The position numbers and the translations under genes were made by a program. The notes under the pieces are model-generated. The model had not been told where the DNA came from. It saw nothing but the letters and a program-made list of their open reading frames with translations, and ran no database searches. From Ambrosia x helenae (Eukaryota > Streptophyta > Magnoliopsida > Asterales > Asteraceae), in the NCBI GenBank assembly GCA_030844895.1, contig CM061233.1, positions 57,251,468 to 57,315,467 of the forward strand: a DNA stretch of 64,000 nt, written 5' to 3'. Below are positions 42,835 through 53,348 of this stretch, piece after piece; within the stretch, counting starts at the first letter, position 1, and every line of letters starts with the position of its first letter.

Positions 42835-43533
42835 TGTTAGGACAAAAAGGATTGGTGAAACCACTTTTGCAAACCTTAGTCTAATTCACTTCTGTCAAAA
42901 TACTCTAAGTATAGAACTGCTGAAGAAGAAGGATCAAACTACTGAAGAAGAGATTCAGAAGTGCTGAAGAAGAAAAGTCATCAGAAGTTCTGAAGTTCAA
43001 ACCAGACACTTCTACTGAAGAACTACTGAAGACAAACTACTCATCAGTAGTTTGTCATTCATCAGTACTTACAGAAGATCTTTTCCACCGCCTTTTTATA
43101 TCAGTAGTTTATTACTTTAGTATTTCTTTTTGCTTTATGTACAAGTTCCAAGACTGCAACTTGTTGCAACTTGTTTCTGAACTTGCTTTTTGGCAAGGTT
43201 CATGTATTTGTAAAGTCTATAAATAGAAGGGTTCATCCCTCTGTTTTAGACATTGATTTTAATACAAGAAATCCTTCAACACTTATTATTGTTATTTCCA
43301 TTTCGTGTTTATTGAGAATCTGTCGAAGTGTTTCATTCTCATTCAATACTTAGATTTTTAATAAATACTTATCATTTATTAGTTCTTGAATCCAGGGGGA
43401 GTAATAACTCCTGTTGATTAGTGTAGTTTTAAACTTATAAACATTCCGCTGGACTATCACTCATCAAGAACTTGCTAAACACTTAAGTGTCAACTAGCAA
43501 GTTCAACTAAAAGAGCAATATACTGATCCAACA
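42835..43533 (+). repeat. 3' LTR of the Sirevirus
   Basis: 699 bp, differing from the 5' LTR by about ten substitutions and no indels. TATA at 43218-43225; AGGGGGAG octamer at 43394-43401. Confidence 0.97.
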
Positions 43534-43967
43534 ACCATAGTGCTATATAAAAAACGGAGAAATTTTTTAGTGGGGTTTTGTTCATACAGGAAAAAAACAC
43601 AAAGTGTTCAGGTAAATCATTAATCATGTATAGACAAGTCACTAATTATTTTTAAATCAGTAAATATGAATTTTTTTTTCAACCGGAGTCGAATAGGTTA
43701 ATAGAGTTATACGTTGTTTTAAGTTAGGTATCAATATTAGTATATTATAGTTGTACATTTGTTTAGTCTTTAGGATATGTGTTAATATTAGAGTTACATT
43801 AAAGCTCTACATTTTTTTAGGTTAGGTGTTAGCATTGGAGTTGTACATTGTTAAATTGTTTTAGGTTAGATATTATTATTAGAGTTATACATCAGTTTAT
43901 TTCATATGTAAAATTGATGTATCATATTAAATTTCTCAAGCCGGGACGCTCCCTGGGTATAATCTAG

Positions 43968-45140
43968 TATATATATATTGCAAAGGGATTAATCCTACAT
44001 GTCATACTCTTATGCAATCTCTTCTTTGAGAGATGCCATATAGGATGTGATGTGACAAGTGTAAACCAATTAAAAAAAAAGAATAAATATGATTTAACCC
44101 AATCTATTATAATCTTTAACCTAATCTATTAAATACCTAATCTATTAAATCTAAATATTAAAACTTTACTATTTTTTCTCTCATGTTTCCTTCCATAACT
44201 TTTAAACGTTAATATCTTTCATATACGAGATTTTTTTAAAGAAAAAAATTACACCAAATTAACGAGCGTTTTATTATCTTTCCAACGAGTACCATAGTGC
44301 TATATAAAAAACGAAGAAAAAAATGACTAATTTTTGTAACCCGACAGGTATTGTGTCGGGTTTGAGATTAGTTTAAAAAAAAATTGTGGTTTTGGGTCAG
44401 GTCTAGGATTAGGCGATACCCGACCCGATTACCCAAATACCCGAACTATATACCGATCATATACCCATGAATTTTTTAACGCATCACATAACCCTTAGAC
44501 TAATGCGTTCGATATTTCAATAATTAACTTTTTCTTCTTATTTCATGTTAGTTCTTTATAGAATGATCGATTACAAACTTCCGAATTCATTTGTAATAGC
44601 ACTGGATTTATACCCCGACGCAGAGATTTGTTTTTTTTTTTTTATATTTGAATTCATTCGTTTTTTTTTTATATATTTGATTATGATAACTTATGACAGA
44701 GATTTGTTTAAAATAATAATAATAATATATTTTATTATGTCATATTATATATTTCAACCCGAAATGCTTCCGAGATAAAAACTAGTTGAGTATAAATAAA
44801 AAAGAAAAGGAGGAAAGAAGTTCATTTCATTTGATGCTAAATATCACGAACAAATGTGAAAAGTTAAAAGGGTTGCGGATAAGAATATAATAAAGCTTAT
44901 TTATAACTTTTTTTTATATGCGCACTTTTACGGTATTCTTATATGCCTGTCCACAAAGAAGAAAAAGCTTATTTATAATAACCTTTTTTATATGTTCACT
45001 TTTACTACGCCTTAGTTATGGTGTGCACATATAATGTATATATGTGTGGTTTTTTGGGGGGCAAAAGTAAAGTTGCACTAGTTTTAACGTTATTTTACTA
45101 ATATCGTGAAAATAACGTTAAAAACGACCGACGGTTAATC
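43968..45140. other. Intergenic, second Helitron-like repeat copy
   Basis: Begins right after the CTAG at 43967. The block at 44165-44320 repeats the Helitron-like flank of the Copia. At about 44342-44366 GACAGGTATTGTGTCGGG forms a small palindrome next to ACCCGAC-type repeats. No gene. Confidence 0.4.
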
Positions 45141-45229
45141 ATGCATCATGTGGTGGCGTGGATAGCCAAAAGACAAAGGGGTACATGTGCCGACCGGGTT
45201 TGTCCCAATTGCTATGTGTTCTGTGCCTT

Positions 45230-45390
45230 ATGTCCAAGGCTTGATACCAAACCACATCGAGCCAGGGGTCTCACTGGAAGCAGTCTCTCTATTCTTAGGG
45301 GTAGAGGTAAGGCTGTCTGCATCTTACCTTTCTCAGACCTTACCTTAACTTTACTATAGGTTGGATTAAATGAGTATGATGATGATGATA
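45230..45390 (+). repeat. SINE-like dispersed repeat
   Basis: Contains CACTGGAAGCAGTCTCTCT, AGGGGTAGAGGTAAGGCTG and an ending rich in GATGATGAT. A related sequence in inverted orientation is at 48940-49052 (AGGGTGAGATGTAGGC, GATAGAGAGGCTACTTCC). Two diverged copies in opposite orientation indicate a dispersed element. The SINE class is a guess from general appearance. Confidence 0.45.
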
Positions 45391-45978
45391 TATTCACTTT
45401 TAAGGTAATCTTATTTGCCTTAACAAGATAAAGAAGAGAGGAGGATGTGAAAGCCCATGATAGTGTAAGTTAGTGTCGAAATTATTTATTAAAAAACTAT
45501 AATTTTCGATTTACTAATAAAAAGATATGTTTTTGAAATGTTGTTAATAAGTGATTCAAGTTAATGTTGACCCAAACCATTAAATCATCAAAACAATTGG
45601 TTGGCCATCCACTAGTTTTTTTTTAATGGCAATGCTTACACTTTTACTCTAGATTACACCAATATTTTAAATTATTCTCCGTTACCTAGAATTGAATCTA
45701 AGATCTCTCCTCTAGGAGGCTGCTCAGCCACTAGTTAGTTCCGTATATAGGTGCACAAAATAATTGTAGCTGATGAAAATACTCAAAGCCAACTTTTTAA
45801 CATCAGGGTATTCTATAATTGAACCGGAACCAATCCTACTCGTAGAATATGGATAAGTAATGCAGTTTAATCTCAATACCTGACAACTAGAACTGATATT
45901 TACCCTTTTAATACCAAACTCAGGTTTTTTAATGCCCAATACAGGGCTTGTTTAGTACCCGATATATCTATATCTATA
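45391..45978. other. Intergenic, no gene seen
   Basis: AT-rich sequence ending in a TATCTA microsatellite (45963-45985). The frames at 45212-45397 and 45724-45939 (minus) show no recognisable features. Confidence 0.4.
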
Positions 45979-47011
45979 TCTATACTATATTATAAAGCAT
46001 TTGACAAGGACTTCTTAAATTTTAAGAGGTACAAGTTTAATTGTTTATGATACAACAAACAATGCATATAATAACTACCTTTTGGGGGTAAAATTATCTT
46101 TTAAACACCATATTTAATCAAAAGGTAATCAAGAGTTATGAGATGTTTACGAGACCTCATGACATTCAATTCTACAATTATTTTAAACACATTAATTAGA
46201 ACAAATATAAAAAATAATTCATAATACTACATGTTTTGTTATAATCTTTTTTACGTACAATTAGGTACTTTATAAAAGTTAAAGTTTTTATAAACTTGAT
46301 AATACTATATAGAAATTGAGAAAGCGATCAATAACGAAAGTTGTGTTTTTAATCACGAGGTAACGATTTGAATTCTAAAGTTACTACATATGGCTAATCT
46401 GATCTAAACTATACTGTCACCGGATTCAATGATCGGAGAAGAAAGATTATGTTTATAATGAGTTTTGAACAAAGATATTAAGGAGTATTCATATAAAGGA
46501 GTAGACAATAACAATAAAAAAATTTAATTAATTAATAATAATGGGTTCTTCTATTGAGTACTTCAACTCAAGTCCACATTTCCCGCTCAAGTAATTTTTT
46601 TGGATATTTATTGAAAACCAATTGGACCGATGTTCATAACCGATTAACCAAATGGGAACAAATGAATGATTGAAACCAATCAGTTTTTGAAATATTTTAA
46701 TCGAAAGTTTAGGTTTTAGTTATGGCTCAAAACCGAAGTGAACCGAACAACAACTTGTATACACCCTTAAAATCACCAATTGAAGTGTTGTGGCTTGCAT
46801 TAATGCGGCTGGTCTGAAGTTCGGATGGGGCAACTTCTTACATTAAAAGTAAGTGTTTTAAGTACTAAGATAAAAGTTATTTATTTATTTTTATAACTAA
46901 CTAAGTTAAAGTCCCATGCTATATAACTAACTTGGTTTGTTGTGGTTCAAAACTGAACCGAATTGCCATGTCCTAAAATAACCAATCTAAGCATTGTGCT
47001 CCCGCCGCTAG
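45979..47011 (+). mobile_element. Candidate Helitron (5' end good, 3' end weak)
   Basis: TCTATACTATATTATAAAGC at 45979, preceded by A, matches the usual plant Helitron 5' end. A possible 3' end, CCGCCGCTAG followed by T, lies at 47002-47012, but no clear hairpin precedes it, so the 3' limit is tentative. No Rep/helicase is encoded. Confidence 0.35.
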
Positions 47012-47509
47012 TATTATAATTATGGGTTTTAAACTCATTTTGTGAATTGAATTAATATATAATCACTTTTCATTTATGTTTTTTCTATATGCATTTTGAT
47101 AGATGTAATAAGTAGCAAAGTGGCATGTAATGTGTATAATCTTATTTCCACTCAACTCAATTTGTAGTATCTATCTTTTTTAATTATGTTTGTGCTTTAA
47201 TTTTTCTTTCATTGTATTCCTATTTAATAATATTAAAAAAACCTGAAGATATAGTATTTTAATGCCTAGTTTTTAAGAACTGGAACCGAATCATACCCAG
47301 ACCCGAGTAGATGGTTTTTTAGTCCAATAATCGTACCAGAAACATACTGATTATAAAAATAACCGGTTCCAACCCTTAAAAAAAGAACCAGAACTGGTTC
47401 ATACCCAACACCGGTTATTAAAACTATCTGATTACACCTTTAGCTCCGCATGATTTATATCTTACTTGCCATATCAAGAGTTATTGACATGGACATTAAT
47501 TATGTGAGT
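47012..47509. other. Intergenic, no gene seen
   Basis: AT-rich sequence with short GAACCGG/CCGGTT words at 47275-47425 but no identifiable element ends. Confidence 0.4.
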
Positions 47510-48794
47510 TAAGTACCGTTTAAGTTCTTGTGGTTTGAGGGGGAAGGAAGGTTGAGTTCTTACTTCGCTGAATTTTCACCTGGAGTCCCCAACGTTCCTA
47601 GTTTTAGTCAGTCAGGTCCCTCCCATCAAACATTGTTAGCCTACAGTTACAATATTTGTGAAATGTCCAATTTACCCTTAACCTTTTCTTCTTTCCTCTG
47701 AACCCACCCCCTTCTTCAACCTTAACACCACAAACCACCACCTGGAGTCCCCAACGTTCCTAGTTTTGGTCAGTCTGGTCCCTCCCATCAAACATCATTA
47801 GCCCACAGTTACAATATTTATGAAATGTCCAATTTACCCTCAACTTTTTTATTCTTTCTCCTTAACCCCCTCCTTCTTCAGCCTTAACACCACAAACCGC
47901 CACGTGTAATTTGTTCAATCAACAACACACCTTTTAATACATTTAGACACACAAGAAAAAGATTATAAGAACCTTAAAATGCTTGATTGATACACTAAAT
48001 GAGACTCATCCATTATCCCCTTCTGAAAATAATTCAAGAATCACCAACGATATGTACTACCGGCAGTGCCGTTCACATCTTCTATTGGCTTCTTCAATGA
48101 CGAATTGGAGATGGTGGTCTGTTTAACCATTTTTCATCATCGATGTGAATGTGTCCAAACACAAGTTTGTTTAAGAAATTATTGAATCCCCATCCAAATC
48201 GATAAAGACACTGACTTACCCATATAAGAAAGGATTCAACAAATTGACTGTGGTGGTGTCGGTGATAGAGGATGGTGGTGTCGGAGATCGATTTATAGGG
48301 TTCGACTTTGGAGATTGTGTGCAAGGGATGAGTGTTATAGGAGGGTAATGTGACGGTGTGACAGTGTTTGGTTGTAGAAGTGAGTGGTGGTCCGTCTATT
48401 ATGGCTAGGGTTGAACGATGGTGTAAGGTGGTGGTTGATTGGAGGTTTATTGACAATAGTTGGTTGATTCGCAGAGAAGAACTTAGGGTACGATGGTGGT
48501 GAAGTTGGGTTGTGGTGGTGGTGGTGGGGTATGTGCGTGCATGCGTTTGTGTATATAATAATAGTGTCAAATGACAAATCACCCCTCTTTATTAATGCAA
48601 AATGACAAAACTATCTCTCTTTATTAATGCAAAATGACGAAACTATCACTCTTTATTAACTATGGGCTAACAACGTTTGAGGGGAGGGCCCTGGTTGACC
48701 AATATTTAAAACACTAGGGACTCAGGGTGAAAATTCATAAAAGTACGAACCCAACCTCATTTCGTCTCAAACCATGGGGACTAAACATTACTTA
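47510..48794. mobile_element. Non-autonomous element with roughly 130-bp terminal inverted repeats
   Basis: The left end (TAAGTACCGTTTAAG ... TGTGGTTTGAG ... GAATTTTCACCTGGAGTCCC ... CATCAAACATTGTTAGCC) is the diverged reverse complement of the right end (48660-48794). Inside, a block of about 150 bp (CACCTGGAGTCCCCAACGTT to the end of CAATTTACCCT) recurs directly at about 47579 and 47740. Long inverted repeats without a transposase suggest a MULE derivative. No target duplication is evident. The GGTGGT-rich interior yields spurious frames on the minus strand. Confidence 0.6.
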
Positions 48795-49056
48795 GCTGTT
48801 CTTTTATTTATCAACAAGTTAAAAAGAAGAAAGAAGAGCTTTATATATCTATATGCAGAGAGAGGGAACTTTCTAATTTGTTAACTTAAAAAAAAGATTT
48901 AAATATGTATGGTTGTTGAAAGGACATGAACCATAAACAACAACAACCTTACCTAGCAAAATCTCACACTCAGCAAAGCTAAGAGTAGGATCTGGGAAGG
49001 GTGAGATGTAGGCAAACCTTACCCTATCCTTGCGGATAGAGAGGCTACTTCCAGAA
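48795..49056. repeat. SINE-like repeat, inverted copy, and flank
   Basis: 48940-49052 carries the reverse-complement relative of the repeat at 45230-45390. The remainder is AT-rich with no gene. Confidence 0.4.
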
Positions 49057-49263
49057 AGGGTGTTTGGGGTTGAGTTTTGAAATGGATTTTTAGATTAATG
49101 CGTTTTGAAAATGCAAATAATCAGTTTTTAGTGTTTGGGGCAGGTTTATAAAAATAGATTATTTGCGTTTAAAAGGCTACCAAAACGCAATAATCTAAAA
49201 ACAGCTCCACCCTACTGCACCAAAACGCATAATCTATTTTCAAAAAGCAATCCCAAACACCCT
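49057..49263. mobile_element. 207-bp MITE with 12-bp terminal inverted repeats
   Basis: AGGGTGTTTGGG (49057-49068) and its exact reverse complement CCCAAACACCCT (49252-49263) bound an interior rich in GCGTTTT/AAAACGC palindromic words. The ends resemble hAT-type MITEs. A matching target duplication was not found. Confidence 0.7.
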
Positions 49264-49603
49264 CTAAATAAAAAAAAAGCATGGTGGTTACATAAAGAAT
49301 TTGTGATGAGAAACACCCACCCCATTTAGGCTACACGGTGTAAGGGGGTGTTATCCTTTCTGTCTCTGCATTTTCATCAACAATGGCGTCCCTTCTTTAT
49401 ATCCTGAGCACCATTGGGGGGGGGGGGATTTGTCAAATATTAGTGAGTTAATAGCCAAAATCGTCACTGAGGTTAGGCCATTTTTGCCAAATCAGTCCAA
49501 AATCGAAACCCGTTATATCTGGGTCCTTCAGTTTCACTTTTTTTTTCCAAATTCATCCCTGACACTGACCCAGTTAAATTATGTCGTTAAGTTGAGGGGT
49601 TTT
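49264..49603. other. Intergenic, possible transposon arm
   Basis: A G run lies at 49416-49428. The following GTGAGTTAATAGCCAAAATC ... GTTAGGCC resembles a long-inverted-repeat element arm, but no partner was found before the LTR scrap at 49604. Confidence 0.3.
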
Positions 49604-50068
49604 TGTAACAACCCTATCGATGGCGGAAACATCGAGGTGTCACGTATTGACGATTGTTCAGTAGCTCATGGTAAATAATAAGTTTCAATAATCAATTAAA
49701 TGAATTACATACAATTGTTCTAAAAGGAATTTGTACATCAAATGAAAAATACTAAATATAAATCTTCAAGTATGAACTCTAATCTTCAAGCAACACTATA
49801 ACCTGAAACATGTTAAGTTGGAAAATATTTTTGGGTCAACAAAAGTTAGTGAGAATTACATAGGTTTGAATATTGTGTCATGAATATAAAACTTGTGCAA
49901 TTCTAATGTCATGGCAATTCTAGTCCATATGTGAAAACAACCTACTAGGTAAAGCGTTTGCATAATCAACCCTTGTGACATGTTTAATGTGGTCCATCCC
50001 ATACGCATATGGTTTACTCGTTTGTGTTTATGTGTTTGATAACAATCACCCACGTTACCCATACACAG
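49604..50068 (-). repeat. Antisense fragment of a Tekay-like LTR
   Basis: TGTAACAACC ... GGCGGAAACATCGAGGTGTCACG is the reverse complement of the Tekay-type LTR end (ACACCTCGATGTTTCCGCC). The AACAATCACCCACGTTACC block near 50041 matches an internal LTR stretch of the element at 8-18 kb. It breaks off at 50068, where the next LTR begins. Confidence 0.65.
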
Positions 50069-50274
50069 GGTAGATTTGGTAAATACTAGTAATTATACAA
50101 TGTATTTCGTATAAAGTGTATTTTTATAAAATAGAGTTTTATAAAAATATGGACTTTTCTAACATATGGATATGTATAAAAACAAAGGTATTTATAAAAC
50201 TTCCAAGTAATATGTGTAGGAAATTAAAGAGGTAACTTTCCTAGAATACACATATTGGGAAACTTGGGAAAAAT

Positions 50275-50329
<55 letters not shown>

Positions 50330-50415
50330 TAAGTAATCGGACTTGGACGTGTTAACGAACTAAGACGTAAAAACGGACGGACGAGAAAAGTATCATTACA
50401 TCAAGATAAGTATAA

Positions 50416-51713
50416 GACTGAATTACAAGTTTTGTCCTTTAGGTATATACTCGATTGCAATGAATGTCCTTTAACTTTAAAATTGATTGGTTTTGTCCTT
50501 TATGTTTTAAAATCTTGCACGTTATATCCTTTATGGCTTTCTCGGTTAGTTTTCTTCGTTAAGTTTGGTCATGTGACTTGCATGTGAGGGCATTTTAGTA
50601 AAATCATCACCATTCTTCCCCAATTTACAGATCACACACACACTCTCTCTAAACACACACACCCCACCACCACCATCAACATAACCACCTGCGGCATCTC
50701 AAACCCTACCACCACCACCACCTGCACCTGAAAACCCATCATACTGCCACCGTCACCATTTGTCAACGCCACATCACCTACCACCATCAACCTCCACCAT
50801 GAACCATTCGCCGCCACAAACAAGAATCTTAATTGGACCTGTGACTTCGATGAACCCACAAAATCCTAAACCTCAGTCATTATCATCAATAACTATAGCC
50901 ACAATCGTCCCCCTCTTATTACAATAAGAAACCCAAAACCTCAGTCATCATCATCAATAACCGACGCCTTCGATTAACCCACAAAATCCAGATATATATA
51001 ACAAGCGACGACCCTGCGACTATGACCTTTTGGAATTAAAAAAAAATCACACAAGAACAGGCTAAAAAATTTGCACATTTGCTGATTTTGTGACTTTAAT
51101 TAACCCACAAAATCCAACCGGTGGTCGTTCCTAGAGAGAGAAAAAATCACAACTAATGGAGGAGGTGGTGGTGATAACAGACCAAGGCAGTGCTGGAAAA
51201 GCAAACCAGGTTCTGCCCATTCGAGATATCAGTGTGGATTTATGGTTGAGCACCATTGATGCAGAAACAGGTTCATGCTTGATTTTTTAGTCAACAGATA
51301 AGTTTTATTGGTTGAGAATAATGATGATTTAAAGGAATTTGGATCTGTTGAGAAGGTGATATGGATGCTTAGAGATAGGGAGGTGGTGATTAACAGAGCT
51401 TAGAGAGAGAAAGGGAGAGTGTTAAGAGGGGTTGGTGGTGGTGGGTGGTTAGTTTATAAAAATAAAATATATACCTTTTTTTATGTAAACATAGATATAT
51501 AATATAATTATAATAAAAGGCATGAAAGGACTAAAATGCCCTCACGTGCAGGTCACGTGACCAAACTTAATGAAGAAAACTAACCGAGTTAGCCATAAAG
51601 GATATAACATGCAAGATTTTAAAACATAAAGGACAAAACCAATCAATTTTAAAGTTAAAGGACATTCATTGCAATCGAGTATATACCTAAAGGACAAAAC
51701 TTGTAATTCAGTC
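50416..51713. mobile_element. 1,298-bp non-autonomous MULE with 9-bp target duplication
   Basis: Bounded by TAAGTATAA at 50407-50415 and 51714-51722. The 3' LTR shows the uninterrupted site (AAGATAAGAATAAATAT near 59967), which proves insertion. The terminal inverted repeats are about 185 bp, beginning GACTGAATTACAAGTTTTGT. The interior is CCACCA-rich and has no transposase or recognisable captured gene; the minus frame at 50632-50859 is low-complexity. Confidence 0.9.
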
Positions 51714-51892
51714 TAAGTATAAATATATTTTAAGGATTTAAAATATATGATTTGGGTGAAAAATAAATAACACTTTCCTAAGTGTTGGAAAATATTTGTG
51801 GGAGAAAAGTAACGTAAATAATCTAACGATTAAACGTTAAACAAGTGTATGGACTTAACAAGGAGAATATATACATATATATATATATATAT

Positions 51893-51970
51893 TCGACTCG
51901 ACGAAATCTTAGTATATTTATTTAATGGGAAAGTAAATATACGGGGAGGTAAGTCGAGTCGAGTGCAGAA

Positions 51971-52005
<35 letters not shown>

Positions 52006-52164
52006 TATCGAATCGACGAGATCCTAGTATATTTACTTAATGGGAAAGTAAATATACGGTGTGGTGAGTCGAATCGAGCGTTAAAAATATTATATCGAAC
52101 GATACGATCTTAAGTATAATTATTTAATGGGAAAATAATTATACGTTAAGTGAAGTCAAGTCGA
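51893..52164. repeat. Three nested-palindrome modules (A-C) in 5' LTR
   Basis: Each is about 70 bp: outer arms of the TCGACTCGAC/GTCGAGTCGA type enclose an inner stem around the loop AATGGGA. In A and B the inner arms are GTATATTTAYTT/AAGTAAATATAC; in C they are GTATAATTATTT/AAATAATTATAC, so both arms changed together. (TA)n tracts separate A from B. Confidence 0.88.
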
Positions 52165-52880
52165 GGATAATATAATACAAGTTAAAGAAATATTAATGAG
52201 AATATAAATAATTGTAAGAAAGGGTAATCCATCACCAACGGACCTAGGACATATGTCTAATTAAACGGGGAATTATATGTAAATGGTGGTGTTGGGAGTT
52301 GGGTGTACAACTTGCCGGAAAAACAAACGCTATAGACTTAGTGACTTACACGCACTAGGACGTTCGTAGGTGCTTGACCACGGACTTGCTATTCTCTGCT
52401 ATTTGATTGTACGCTGTACATCAGGTGAGTTTCACGGCCCCATTTTACTGTTTTAACTGGGGGAAAGATATGTTTGTCTAAAGTTATCACATGTTGAAAT
52501 GTTTTCAAAGGTTAAAATGTGATGAGTGGCATGATGAGTACTTGAGTTTTTGTTCGCCACTCGGGGTTGAGTCCTCGCTACTGTAACCATTAATTCAGGT
52601 AAATGAAACCGAAGGAATATTTGGATAGTACTATTGGTTCCTGACAAGGCCCACCCCTAATCGATAGCGTCGATTATGCATTGGCGTATGCCAGGGGTGC
52701 ACGTATTCTGAACATAAGTCGTTGGGTTCCGAGAAACCACTTGGAGCGGGGCATATTTATTAGTTTTGGTTTGGTTATGGGACTCAGGGGATTGCTCATC
52801 ATCATAGTTTGTAGGAGCTAGCTACTCCTTGCAAAGGCCACAAGTTGTGCAGGTTTCGCACATGTTGTAAAAACGAAATA

Positions 52881-52950
52881 TCGATCGACAAGATCCTAGT
52901 ATAATTATTTAATGGGAAAATAATTATACGGTAAAGTGAGTCGAGTCGAT
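52881..52950. repeat. Nested-palindrome module D in 5' LTR
   Basis: TCGATCGACAAGATCCTAGT leads into inner arms GTATAATTATTT/AAATAATTATAC around AATGGGA, closing with GTGAGTCGAGTCGA. Lies about 380 bp before the LTR end. Confidence 0.85.
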
Positions 52951-53336
52951 GGTTGTGAAAATGTTGTTGTTATGAAACTAAAACCTGTGAACTCACCAAT
53001 ATTTTATATATTGACGTCTTTTTAAACATATCTTTCAGGTAACTAAGTGCTGAATAGATATGGGGCTAGTGCGGTGGAATTCGGGATGTCGGATGCTGGT
53101 CGGGATTTCATCCTTTGTTACCAACGGGTTGGAACATAAACGGAAATACCCCCACATTGAAACTCAATGTTCATTGTTTTATGTAATGCTTTGTGCAACA
53201 TTGTAACGAGATACTCGTTTTCGACATCCAAATAAATTAATCTTTTCTAATTAAATATAGTTTGTGTTAGTCTTGACTTTGATATGCTTTCGAGCATTGG
53301 CCACGTGTTTCCACCATTGGCGTGGTGTGACAGAAG

Positions 53337-53348
53337 TGGTATCAGAGC
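53337..53348 (+). promoter_or_regulatory. Primer-binding site of the LARD-like element
   Basis: TGGTATCAGAGC four bases after the 5' LTR, complementary to initiator tRNA-Met. Confidence 0.92.

Larger units (their letters stand above)
32057..43533 (+). mobile_element. Complete Ty1/copia Sirevirus (SIRE/Maximus type), 11,477 bp
   Basis: Identical-length 699-bp LTRs (TGTTAGGA ... CCAACA) flank PBS, gag, pol (protease-integrase-RT-RNase H order, the Copia order), a long spacer, ORF3 and a polypurine tract. The 5-bp duplication ACCAT (32052-32056 and 43534-43538) fixes both ends. Great length, an ORF after pol and AGGGGGAG octamers both before the 3' LTR and inside the LTRs are hallmarks of Sireviruses. 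The LTRs differ at about 10 of 699 positions by eye (1.4%), so insertion was recent. Several stops and frame changes in gag-pol make this copy probably defective. Confidence 0.95.
31841..43967 (+). mobile_element. Helitron-like element hosting the Copia insertion
   Basis: Sequence left of the Copia (about 31915-32056) and right of it (43534 onward) joins into a repeat that recurs at 44165-44320, including AACGAGCGTTTTATTATC and TCCAACGAGTACCATAGTGC. The right side ends with an imperfect GC hairpin (43941-43956), GTATAAT and CTAG (43964-43967) followed by T, as in Helitron 3' ends. The left boundary is uncertain. The recurrence at 44165 starts a second, adjacent member. Confidence 0.4.
50069..53332 (+). 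repeat. 5' LTR of the LARD-like element (MULE-interrupted)
   Basis: Shared with the 3' LTR from GGTAGATTTGG onward. Contains (TA)n tracts, the MULE at 50416-51713 and four nested-palindrome modules (51893-51962, 52008-52077, 52095-52164, 52881-52950). Confidence 0.88.

Noticed and set aside
45979..47011. Complete autonomous Helitron
   Set aside because: Only the 5' end is convincing; no Rep/helicase coding and no proper 3' hairpin, so listed only as a low-confidence candidate.
48094..48582. 162-codon minus-strand frame, His/Thr-rich
   Set aside because: Derives from GGTGGT/GTTGTG simple sequence inside the long-inverted-repeat element; a second frame over the same bases is equally open.
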